Part shown: piece after piece, positions 27,355 to 35,095 of the stretch
Position numbering within the stretch: the first letter of the stretch is position 1
Layout of the letters: every line of letters starts with the position of its first letter
From: Chloroflexota bacterium
GTDB taxonomy: Bacteria; Chloroflexota; Anaerolineae; Aggregatilineales; Phototrophicaceae
Reading direction: 5' to 3'
Assembly (NCBI GenBank): GCA_009841405.1
Contig: VXLV01000076.1
Coordinates: forward strand, 23,000 to 86,999
DNA length: 64,000 bases
Notes under the pieces: model-generated
What the model was told of the DNA's origin: nothing
Databases searched by the model: none
Seen by the model: only the letters and a program-made list of their open reading frames with translations
Position numbers and translations under genes: made by a program

Positions 27355-28998
27355 TTAGCCGCCCATCGCCACGCGCAGCGTATCGCAGGCCGGGCAACTG
27401 CCGTCCGGGCGTACGATGGCGTAACCGGACTGCGGGTCCGAACCCCAGTACGTCGCATCAACATTCCAGACGATCAGCATGCGCACGTAACCCGAACCGC
27501 GCGTCCGATGCACGGCGCCGGCCAGCCACGCGGCTTGCTCCGCCAGCGTATTGTCGGACGCCCAGGCGAAGCCGCCAGGCAGCGCGCCGATACCTTCGCC
27601 CGTCAGGTAACCGAGCTCGGTAATGCATAGGGGTTTGCTGGGGAAGAAGCTGCGGTAGAGCGTCATCATCCGCGGCAAGTACCAGGAATAGTGGCCGGAA
27701 CTGCCAACGGGCGCGCCGCTGGTGGCGTCAGGCGGCACGATGCCGGCGTTGTAGTGGACGCCGACGCAATCCATCACATTTGCGGCGCCGGCGGCGGCCA
27801 TTTGTTGCAGGTAGCAGGCGTCATCGCCGCCGTTGGGGCCGCAGCCCTGGAAGAAGCCAGTAGGCGCCGGCGCGCCGCTCACAACCATCGTAGCCGGGTT
27901 GGCGCCTTTGATGGCGTGGTAGGCCGCGCTCAACATCTGGGTGTAATTGGCGCCGCTTATTTGGCCGGCGGGCCATTCGCGGTCGATGTTCATCTCGTTC
28001 CAGACTTCAATGGCGTCGGCGCCGCCGCGCGCCAATTCAGCCAGGAAGTTGGCGAAAGTCTGATAAAACGCGCCCGGATTGCCGGTGATTGCGTTCTTGT
28101 CGCCGACGACGCTCAGCAATACCTTGAAGCCGTTGCCTTTGGCGCTGTCAATTAGATGCTGGAAATTGCCTGCGCCTTCGCCATGCCACTTGACCTGCCG
28201 TTTGACCCAGGTCATGCCCGCATGCTTCATGTGACCGGGATGGGCGAAGCTCAAGGCCTGGCCGCCCAGTTCAAAGCCGCTGACGTTGGCGGTGCTGGGG
28301 GGCGCTGGTCCCGCTGGCGCTACGCCAGTATCCGGCGCTGGCTCGGGCGGGGGTGGCGCGCCGGGGACTTTCAGGACCTGGCCGACCTTCAAGACATCGG
28401 GATCTTGGATGCCGTTCATGCGCGCCAATTCGATGTAAGTGATATCGAACTTGGCCGCGATGATGGCCAGTGAATCGCCCCGCTGAACAGTATATGTGGC
28501 TGTAGCGGGCTGGGGTTCGGGCGCGGGCTCTCCGGCGGTAGCCGGCGCGCTTGTCCCTGCTGGCGCCGGCACTTGCAGCACCTGGCCGACATGCAGAACG
28601 TCCGGGTCTTCTATGCCATTCATGCGCGCCAGTTCAATGTAGGTCGTACCGTATTTCGCGGCGATGATTGCCAGGCTCTCGCCACGCTGCACGATATGGG
28701 TGGTCGTGCCACTCGGCTGCGCTGGCGAGAGCGAAGGCGAGGGCGATGGGGCCGGCGATGGCGCGGGGGCTGACGCGCCGCCCGGGGCCGGGATGGTCAG
28801 TTGGTTGCCGGCGTGTATGGTATACGGCTCAGTCAAGCCGTTGGCCTGCGCGATTTCCGCCACAGTGCGGCCGTATAGACGCGCGATGCTATAAAGCGTT
28901 TGTCCGCGCAGAACAGTATGGACTTGCTGCGCGAAAACTGCCGCCCCTAGCGACAGCAGAATCAAGAGGGTCAGTAACGCAATGGCAAGACGGCGCAT
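27355..28998 (-). CDS. Secreted protein with three LysM domains and a clan-A glycosidase barrel
   Basis: 547 residues with a signal peptide (1-23). LysM modules at ~26-70, 100-144 and 168-212 are joined by Pro/Ala-rich linkers; modules 2 and 3 are nearly identical. LysM binds peptidoglycan or chitin-like glycans. Residues ~240-540 form a TIM barrel with a WNEMN strand (Glu335) and an ITELGY strand (Glu461), the acid/base and nucleophile positions of clan-A families such as GH39/GH5. Cys residues near 386-395 and 536-539 may form disulfides. A cell-wall-bound glycosidase is likely, substrate unknown. Convergent with the barrel-protein gene across a terminator. Confidence 0.75.
   Translation of the reverse strand: MRRLAIALLTLLILLSLGAAVFAQQVHTVLRGQTLYSIARLYGRTVAEIAQANGLTEPYTIHAGNQLTIPAPGGASAPAPSPAPSPSPSLSPAQPSGTTTHIVQRGESLAIIAAKYGTTYIELARMNGIEDPDVLHVGQVLQVPAPAGTSAPATAGEPAPEPQPATATYTVQRGDSLAIIAAKFDITYIELARMNGIQDPDVLKVGQVLKVPGAPPPPEPAPDTGVAPAGPAPPSTANVSGFELGGQALSFAHPGHMKHAGMTWVKRQVKWHGEGAGNFQHLIDSAKGNGFKVLLSVVGDKNAITGNPGAFYQTFANFLAELARGGADAIEVWNEMNIDREWPAGQISGANYTQMLSAAYHAIKGANPATMVVSGAPAPTGFFQGCGPNGGDDACYLQQMAAAGAANVMDCVGVHYNAGIVPPDATSGAPVGSSGHYSWYLPRMMTLYRSFFPSKPLCITELGYLTGEGIGALPGGFAWASDNTLAEQAAWLAGAVHRTRGSGYVRMLIVWNVDATYWGSDPQSGYAIVRPDGSCPACDTLRVAMGG
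28371..28699 (-). repeat. Tandem LysM coding repeat (204-base offset)
   Basis: Two copies of about 125 bases (28371-28495 and 28575-28699) are about three-quarters identical at the base level, offset by exactly 204 bases. They encode LysM modules 2 and 3, with shared YIELARMNGI-DPDVL core. Indicates in-gene duplication. Confidence 0.75.
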
Positions 28999-29120
28999 TT
29001 CTACTCCTTACCTGCAGCTTGCTGCCAGAAGTTAAAGTCTACGCGCGTCATTCTAGCATGAGTGCTGAAAGCACGCTGAGGTGAACGCGGCGATTGTCGT
29101 TACTGATATGGCGTTGCTTG

Positions 29121-30011
29121 CTAGTGGCCAACTTCCATGCCCATATCGACAATGGGCAGGCGCGGATCCACGCCGGGCAGCGTGCCGCGCGTCCAGGCGA
29201 AGTCTGGATCCTCGCTGTAGGCGAATTCCCTCGTGGAGCCCGCCAGGAAATTCAAGGTATAGGTCACCGTGCCGGGGGCGCTGACCAGCGTATAATAGCC
29301 GGAGGGCATCAGAATGATATCATGCTGCCGCGCCATCATGAGCGCGTCCGCGCTTTTGTCGGCGCTGTAAACGCGCTGATACGCATAACCGGTGGGGCGG
29401 TCAAACTTGTAAAAGCTGAAGCGATTCAACTGCGCTTCCAGAACTGTCCCGCGCTCATCGGTTCGATGCGCGTCGTGCTTATGCGGCGGGTAGCTCGACC
29501 AATTGCCGCCGGGCGTGTACAGCTCGTAGACCAGCAGCCGGTCGGCCGGGAAGCCGCCGCCGATCACGCGGCACATCTGCCGCGAGCAATTGCCGCCGCC
29601 CAAGAGCGAGACTTCGATATCGCTCGGCGTGATCATCCGCGGTTGGGATTCGCGCGCGCTCGGCGTCCAGCAAGAGGCGAATTCGAAGTTGTCGCTTAGC
29701 GATTCGATTTCAAACTCGGTCCCCGGCGGCAGGTAGACGGCGTAGGGCAAGCCGCTGAAGACGCTGTCGCGCCGGCCCACGCCATCGAAATCGCCTTTAT
29801 TGGTGTGGATATTGCAGCGCCCGCCCAGCACAACGGCGACGTATTCAAAGGCGTCAATGGCGATCTCGAAGGTCTTGCCTTGCCCCAGACGTATGGCGGC
29901 GAAATTCATCGTGTCCCAGCCGGCGCGCTTGGCGTCCAGAGCGGCGAAGGCGCCGGCCCGGCCCGGGTCATCCGCCGCGATGTGAAGACTGGCGGCAGTC
30001 AGCGTTGCCAT
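29121..30011 (-). CDS. iolB: 5-deoxy-glucuronate isomerase
   Basis: 296 residues, double cupin fold of the KduI/IolB family. Converts 5-deoxyglucuronate to 2-deoxy-5-keto-gluconate in myo-inositol catabolism. The SSYPPHKHD stretch near residue 175 carries metal-binding His, and NRFSFYKFDRPTGYAYQRVY and DIILMPSGYYTLVSAPGT are characteristic of IolB. Start ATG 30011. No other iol genes are near, so the pathway, if present, is dispersed. It lies downstream of an ABC ATPase gene on the same strand with an 18-base gap and may share its transcript. Confidence 0.88.
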   Translation of the reverse strand: MATLTAASLHIAADDPGRAGAFAALDAKRAGWDTMNFAAIRLGQGKTFEIAIDAFEYVAVVLGGRCNIHTNKGDFDGVGRRDSVFSGLPYAVYLPPGTEFEIESLSDNFEFASCWTPSARESQPRMITPSDIEVSLLGGGNCSRQMCRVIGGGFPADRLLVYELYTPGGNWSSYPPHKHDAHRTDERGTVLEAQLNRFSFYKFDRPTGYAYQRVYSADKSADALMMARQHDIILMPSGYYTLVSAPGTVTYTLNFLAGSTREFAYSEDPDFAWTRGTLPGVDPRLPIVDMGMEVGH

Positions 30012-30029
30012 CCTGGCTCTCCCTCACAG

Positions 30030-30986
30030 TCATGTGACCAGACCCCGCGTGACGCGCATGAACATGTGCTCGAGGTCTTTCTCTTCCTCGTTAAAGCCCA
30101 GCAGCGTGATTTCGCTTTCAAACAGGCGCCGGCTCAAGGCGCCAAGCTCTTCGTCATTGCCGGCGAAGTCGACGCGCACGCGCGCGCGCCCGTTCTTCGG
30201 CGTGATGATTTCGGCCGCTTCCACGTGTCTGATTTCGCTGACGAGGCTGGTCACGGCTTCAGCATGATCATGATTCATCACGGTAATGACGATTTCCCGC
30301 TGCGCCATCAGTTGCAATTTCAGCTCGTCGATGCTGCCCTGGATGATCAGTTCGCCCGCCTCGACGATGCCGATATGCGAGCAAACATCTTCGACGTCCG
30401 CCAGGATGTGCGACGAGAAGAAGATGGTCTTCCCCATGTTCGCCAACTCGCCCAGCAGCTCGCGAATCTCGACGCGCGCGCGCGGGTCCAAACCCGAGGC
30501 CGGTTCATCGAGGATCAGCACCTGCGGGTCGTGGGCCAGGGTGCGCGCCAGCGAAAGGCGCTGCTTCATGCCGCGGCTGAGCTTGTCGACCATATCTTCA
30601 CGGCGGTGGCGCAGGTCGACCAATTCCAGCAAGTCCGCCACCAGCGCCTTGCGATCGCCCTCCGGGATATCGTAGCAAGCGGCGAAGAAATCCAGGTATT
30701 CCCAAACGCGCAGGTCTTCATAGACGCCGAATTCATCGGGCATGTAGCCGATGGCGCGCCGCACCGCGCGTCGATCGTCCAGCACCGAATGCCCGGCCAC
30801 CCAAGCCTGTCCCTGCGATGGGCGCGTCAAGGTGGTCAGGATGCGCATGGTTGTGGTCTTGCCGGCGCCGTTGGGCCCGACGAAACCGTAGATGGAGCCG
30901 GCCGGCACTTCCAGCGAAATGCCGCGCAGCGCTTCAAAATTGCCGAAGGACTTGTGCAAGTCATCGGTCTTGATTATCCATTCCAT
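30030..30986 (-). CDS. ABC-2 type transporter ATPase
   Basis: 318 residues. Walker A GPNGAGKTT, signature LSRGMKQRLSLARTL, Walker B LILDEPASGLDPR, switch SSHIL. The ~90-residue C-terminal extension after it (ELIIQGSIDELKLQL ... ITLLGFNEEEKDLEHMF) is usual for ATPases of the CcmA/NatA and gliding-motility type. An ABC-2 permease would normally be adjacent but none is seen; the gene is preceded by the 836-residue membrane protein at 31072. Start ATG 30986. Confidence 0.87.
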   Translation of the reverse strand: MEWIIKTDDLHKSFGNFEALRGISLEVPAGSIYGFVGPNGAGKTTTMRILTTLTRPSQGQAWVAGHSVLDDRRAVRRAIGYMPDEFGVYEDLRVWEYLDFFAACYDIPEGDRKALVADLLELVDLRHRREDMVDKLSRGMKQRLSLARTLAHDPQVLILDEPASGLDPRARVEIRELLGELANMGKTIFFSSHILADVEDVCSHIGIVEAGELIIQGSIDELKLQLMAQREIVITVMNHDHAEAVTSLVSEIRHVEAAEIITPKNGRARVRVDFAGNDEELGALSRRLFESEITLLGFNEEEKDLEHMFMRVTRGLVT

Positions 30987-31071
30987 CGCTGCTTCCTCAA
31001 TTTGCCGGCCCGGCTTGCCCTGATCTGTCTGTCGCCGGTCCGCGGCCTATCTCTCCGCCGCGCGCGATCAG

Positions 31072-33582
31072 TCACGAGTAGCGCCCGGTCTGTTCGATGC
31101 GGATTTTGCGCACTCGCGCCGTGCCGATGCCTTCACTATAGCGCAGGCGTATTCTCACGGCGTTGCCCGGTCCCAGGTAGCGCCGCGGCGCGCTCAACTC
31201 CAGCTCGCTGCCGTCGCGGTAGGTGAAGACATCGTAGTCGCCGCGTAGCCAGTCGTAGAGTTCAACGTGCAGCGCTTGACCGTAACCGCCGCCGCGGTCG
31301 ACATCAACCAGCATATGCTCGACGCTGTCCATGGCCAGGCCGGGCAGCGGGTGGAACAGGAATTCCACGCTCTGGTCTTCGTACAAGCTGAAGCCATCAG
31401 TGCCGTTGTCCGTGACCCCTTGACGATCCAGGGTCATCCAGCTGAAGTTGTCTGTGGTCAAGGTAATGCGTTGCGAGGGCAATTCCATCGCGACATCGAG
31501 TTCGATCAGGTAAAGCGTGGTGTCGATGGAGGACCAGCCGGCGCCGCCGATGTCAAGGTCTCGCGCCCATTCGTCGCTCCAGCCCAGCAGGTACAAGCCG
31601 CTGCCGCGCGCCGACGAACCGAACTGATCGACCATGAAACTGGCCAGAAAGGCTTGCTCTCTGGCGGCCTGGCGCTCGGAGCGGGTCTCGGCGTTCAGGA
31701 ATGATCGCGTGCGCAAGTAGCGATCGCCCTGCACATGCTTAATCGTGATGTTGCGCCCGCTGCCGGAAAACGGCGACAATCCGCTGAGCGCGCGCGCAAT
31801 ATGCGCTTCGAGAGGGTTGGGCTGCGCCGGCCGGTCGATGATGTCGGCGCGCAGCGACTCGCGGTCCAGCGTCACGATGTCGCCGGGCGCAAAGTCTTCT
31901 TCCAGGCGATACGACAGGCTCGGCCCCAGCAGCACCGCGTCACGCAGCGTGACGTCGCTGTTGTTGCTGATGACGCCCTGGTAGGCGGAGATCATGCGCC
32001 CGCTTTCGGCGATCTCGTAGTCCAGCGTGAAACGGCCGTCGATGGCTGGCTTTGGGATGCGCCCGCCGACGCTGAAATTGGCGAAGATGCCGCCGTCCAC
32101 GGTGAACGCTTGCGCGCCAAAACCGCCGCCCTGCGAGATTTCGGTGGCGGTCTGGATGGTATTGCTGGCGAAGATGTTGCTCGGCGTTGTGGCGCCCGCC
32201 ACCGCCAGGAAGTGGCCCTCCGGCACGGCAAGCGAATAGGTGGCGCGCCGCGGCGACAGCAAGCCGACGAATTGATTCACCCGCGCCTCGTCGCGGTCGG
32301 CGAATGATTCCACATACGTCAGCCGGCTAAGGATGATCTCCGTGCCGCGCAGGTTGAAGCCGACCGTCCAGGCGATGACGGCGAAGCAGACGATCACCAG
32401 CGGAATGGTGAACCAGCCCCAGCCGTTGCGCCGCAACCGCGACAGAACCAGGTAATTGAGCGGGCCGATCAGCACGATGTATGAGACCAGAAAGAGGCAT
32501 AGCGTATGCAGCGGCGGCAGCAGATCGACGCCGGGCAAGTTGGCCACCGCTTCCGCGCCCCAGCTTGGCAGCGTAAAGCCCTCGCGCCAGGCGGGATGCG
32601 GCGCGCGCATGGCCAGCAGCGTGAGCCAGAAATTGCTGAGCCCGTCCCAGCTCGCCAGCGGCTCGAGTGTTGGGTCGGCCGCCAGAAAGTCTACCAGGCC
32701 TGCGCCCAGCGTACGCCGCGCCAGCAAGGGAATGTCACCCTGCGCCGCCAACACTTGCGCGTCCTGGCGCAGAGCGCCCAGGGAAACAACCGCCCGCTGA
32801 TCCAGGCCGGCTCGTGAATCACCGCTGAATCTGGCCAGGGCGTTCAGATTGTTGAGCGAGCGGCTGTCTTGCGGGACGATCGGCAGCAGCTCGCTTAGCC
32901 CGGCCGCGCTGATCAGCGCAGTCGGTCCGCCGCAGACGATCAGGTGCCCGCCGCCTTCCACCCATTGGCGTATCGCATTGCGCTGGCCGCTGGACAAGCT
33001 TTCGCTGTCGATATTGATAAGCATCATCATGTCGAGCGCGGCCAGCGAGTAGGCGAGATCGGGAATGTCGTTGACGCCCAAATTGGCTTGCTCCGCTTTG
33101 TACCCGCCGATATGCGCGCCGGTTAAACCGGGCGGCGCCGTGTTGGGGCCGGTGACGACCGCGTAGAGTTGGTCTTGCGGCGCGAGGTCAATTAAGCCGG
33201 CTTCTTTCGAGGCGCGCACCTGGCCGTCGGCGTCAATCAGTTCGATGCGCGCCTTATCGGGGAACGAACGCGCGCGGATATGGAGCAGGGCCGACTTCTG
33301 CGAGCCGCTAGGCAAGTCGATCGCCGTGCTGAAAGCGTTGCCCACGACAGTGCCGGAAGTCTCCGGGCGGACGACCAGGCGTCCAACCACGGACTCGCCA
33401 TTGTTTCTCAGACTGACGGATACGGGCGTCCAGAGGTCAGGGCGAAAAAAGGAATCAAATCCGATGTCGACCGACATTTCGATGACATCGCGAAAATTGC
33501 CCTGGCCGGCGGCCGGCGCCAAGGACAATCCAATCAGCGTGATGAAGATGATGACGAGCAGCCCCGCCATTCGCAGAGACAT
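31072..33582 (-). CDS. Large membrane protein linked to an ABC ATPase, function unknown
   Basis: 836 residues. N-terminal signal/anchor (LLVIIFITLIGLSLAPAAGQ), then an extracytoplasmic beta-rich region, a class-I glutamine-amidotransferase-like stretch (AALDMMMLINIDSESLSSGQ, WVEGGGHLIVCGGPTALIS), a pair of membrane helices near the middle (FLVSYIVLIGPLNYLVLSRL, IPLVIVCFAVIAWTVGF), and a ~400-residue exterior domain. This arrangement is seen in proteins next to ABC-2 ATPases of the gliding type, but I cannot name a family with certainty. ATG 33582 has GGAAGG 5 bases upstream. A promoter is visible at 33618-33645. Confidence 0.6.
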   Translation of the reverse strand: MSLRMAGLLVIIFITLIGLSLAPAAGQGNFRDVIEMSVDIGFDSFFRPDLWTPVSVSLRNNGESVVGRLVVRPETSGTVVGNAFSTAIDLPSGSQKSALLHIRARSFPDKARIELIDADGQVRASKEAGLIDLAPQDQLYAVVTGPNTAPPGLTGAHIGGYKAEQANLGVNDIPDLAYSLAALDMMMLINIDSESLSSGQRNAIRQWVEGGGHLIVCGGPTALISAAGLSELLPIVPQDSRSLNNLNALARFSGDSRAGLDQRAVVSLGALRQDAQVLAAQGDIPLLARRTLGAGLVDFLAADPTLEPLASWDGLSNFWLTLLAMRAPHPAWREGFTLPSWGAEAVANLPGVDLLPPLHTLCLFLVSYIVLIGPLNYLVLSRLRRNGWGWFTIPLVIVCFAVIAWTVGFNLRGTEIILSRLTYVESFADRDEARVNQFVGLLSPRRATYSLAVPEGHFLAVAGATTPSNIFASNTIQTATEISQGGGFGAQAFTVDGGIFANFSVGGRIPKPAIDGRFTLDYEIAESGRMISAYQGVISNNSDVTLRDAVLLGPSLSYRLEEDFAPGDIVTLDRESLRADIIDRPAQPNPLEAHIARALSGLSPFSGSGRNITIKHVQGDRYLRTRSFLNAETRSERQAAREQAFLASFMVDQFGSSARGSGLYLLGWSDEWARDLDIGGAGWSSIDTTLYLIELDVAMELPSQRITLTTDNFSWMTLDRQGVTDNGTDGFSLYEDQSVEFLFHPLPGLAMDSVEHMLVDVDRGGGYGQALHVELYDWLRGDYDVFTYRDGSELELSAPRRYLGPGNAVRIRLRYSEGIGTARVRKIRIEQTGRYS

Positions 33583-33617
33583 GGGCCTTCCCGTAGCCAA
33601 TGGTTTAAACGTTGGTT

Positions 33618-33645
33618 ATTGTAGCACGGCGTTGGCTGTTGTCAT
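33618..33645 (-). promoter_or_regulatory. Promoter of the 31072-33582 membrane-protein operon
   Basis: On the minus strand ATGACA (33645-33640), 16-base spacer, TACAAT (33623-33618), with the ATG 35 bases downstream. Confidence 0.5.
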
Positions 33646-33933
33646 GTGGGCAATTGCGCCTTGCAGTGAATGGAAGCCAGGCTCAACGAGCATTAATCCG
33701 GGCTTCATTGCGTACTGTTGCGCTGCGTCTAGCCTTTAGACAGCAACACCCTTTTTTGGCGGACTCCCTACACATCGCATTCGCGCCGCAGCCGGTCATC
33801 ACGGACATGCCACAACACTACGGGGAGCGAGCCGACGAAGCGAAAGCGACGCCCCGGCGTCGCTTTTGTCATTGAGTTAGAGCGCGCAACATGACGCGAG
33901 CCTTGCGCCGACATGGCGCGCCCGGTGCGGCAC
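33646..33933. other. Intergenic region with an orphan terminator; no gene supported
   Basis: A short open frame spans part of it but has no protein-like features. Stem AAAGCGACGCC / GGCGTCGCTTT (33843-33866, loop CC) followed by a T is a good plus-strand terminator, yet no plus-strand gene precedes it. Confidence 0.5.
33843..33867 (+). terminator. Orphan rho-independent-like terminator
   Basis: Perfect 11-bp stem with a 2-base loop, running into TTTT. Nothing coding is recognised upstream on this strand, so it may end a small RNA. Confidence 0.6.
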
Positions 33934-33962
33934 TTGGGAACAGGCGGGCCTTACGCTATAGT
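33934..33962 (+). promoter_or_regulatory. Promoter of the aldo-keto reductase gene
   Basis: TTGGGA (33934-33939), exactly 17-base spacer, TATAGT (33957-33962). The ATG is 46 bases downstream with GAGAGGAG before it. The tRNA-Ser promoter has almost the same sequence. Confidence 0.65.
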
Positions 33963-34007
33963 ATGCGCGAGAATAAGTCGGCGGAAATCAGAGAGGAGCG
34001 ATACATA

Positions 34008-34991
34008 ATGTATCGGGCAACGGACAATCGCTATGATTCGATGACGTATCGGCGCACAGGCCGCAGCGGACTGCTGCTGCCGGCGATCTCGGTCGGCATT
34101 TGGTGGAACTTCGGCGGCGTCGACCCGCTTGAGAATTCGCGCGATATGCTGCGCCGGGCTTTCGATCTGGGCGTCACCCATATCGACATCGCCAACAATT
34201 ACGGGCCGCCGCCAGGCTCGGCCGAAGAGACCTTCGCGCAGATCTACCGCCAGGATCTGGCGCCCTACCGCGATGAGCTGATCGTCTCCAACAAAGCCGG
34301 CTATCGCATGTGGGACGGGCCCTACGGCGAGTGGGGCTCGCGCAAGTACCTGATCGCCAGCTGCGACCAAAGCCTGAAGCGCACCGGGCTGAAGTATTTC
34401 GACATTTTCTACAGCCACCGCCCGGACCCGGATACACCGCTGGAAGAGACGATGGGCGCGCTCGATCATATCGTACGCAGCGGCCGCGCGCTCTACGCCG
34501 GCATATCCAGCTATCGGCCCGAGATGACGCGTGAAGCCGCGCGGATTCTCAAAGAAATGGGCACGCCCTGTTTGATCCACCAGCCGCGTTACAATATGTT
34601 CGACCGCTGGATCGAAGACGGCTTGATTGATGCGCTGGGCGACGAAGGCATCGGCTGCATCTGCTTCTCGCCTCTTGACCAAGGCATCCTGACGGACAAG
34701 TACATCGGCGCGCGACCGAGTGATTCGCGCGCGGCGAAGCTGGACTGGGGCGACGGTCTGCCCCAAGCCAAGATCGATAAGGCAGTCGCGCTCAACGCCA
34801 TCGCGCAGGAACGCGGGCAGTCGATGGCGCAACTGGCGCTGGCCTGGACCCTGCGCCATCCGGAGATGACTTCAGCGCTGATCGGCGCCAGCAAAGCGGC
34901 GCAGATTGACGACGCGGTCGGCGCGCTGGCCAACCTGGAGTTCAGCGAAGACGAGTTGGCGCGCATCGACGCGATCCTAAACGCTGACTGA
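34008..34991 (+). CDS. Aldo-keto reductase, YghZ-like (AKR14 type)
   Basis: 327 residues, (beta/alpha)8 barrel. Catalytic tetrad visible as Asp and Tyr in HIDIANNYG, Lys in VSNKAGY and His in FYSHRPDPD. The segments RTGRSGLLLPAISVG and GSAEETFAQIY, the Trp-rich YRMWDGPYGEWGS loop and SRKYLIASCDQSLKR match L-glyceraldehyde-3-phosphate reductase-like YghZ. NADPH-dependent; physiological substrate uncertain. ATG 34008 with GAGAGGAGCG. The FGGY kinase gene follows after a palindromic repeat. Confidence 0.88.
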   Translation: MYRATDNRYDSMTYRRTGRSGLLLPAISVGIWWNFGGVDPLENSRDMLRRAFDLGVTHIDIANNYGPPPGSAEETFAQIYRQDLAPYRDELIVSNKAGYRMWDGPYGEWGSRKYLIASCDQSLKRTGLKYFDIFYSHRPDPDTPLEETMGALDHIVRSGRALYAGISSYRPEMTREAARILKEMGTPCLIHQPRYNMFDRWIEDGLIDALGDEGIGCICFSPLDQGILTDKYIGARPSDSRAAKLDWGDGLPQAKIDKAVALNAIAQERGQSMAQLALAWTLRHPEMTSALIGASKAAQIDDAVGALANLEFSEDELARIDAILNAD

Positions 34992-35053
34992 GCATAGTCC
35001 TTCACATGGAGGCAAGTCTGTTCCGCCGCCATCCTGACGATTGGTCTGTCAAG

Positions 35054-35094
35054 TCCCTCCCTCTTTATGGGGGAGGGATTTAGGGTGGGGGTGT
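35054..35094. repeat. G-rich palindromic intergenic repeat
   Basis: TCCCTCCC, 9-base loop, GGGAGGGA, followed by TTTAGGGTGGGGGTG. This resembles dispersed stem-loop repeats of the CCCTCnn...GGGAGAGGGTTAGGGTG type. A related copy ends the window at 63965-64000, and the end of 62620-62645 resembles its right half. It lies directly before the FGGY kinase start codon. Confidence 0.6.
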
Positions 35095-35095
35095 T

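Noticed and set aside
28371..28699. Direct repeats that could suggest a CRISPR or satellite array
   Set aside because: Only two diverged units, in frame with LysM domains; explained by domain duplication.
29805..31226. 473-codon plus frame across iolB and the ABC ATPase
   Set aside because: Antisense to two clear genes and crosses their junction.
33612..33875. 87-codon plus frame in the intergenic region
   Set aside because: Contains a terminator hairpin and no protein-like pattern; starts inside the divergent promoter.
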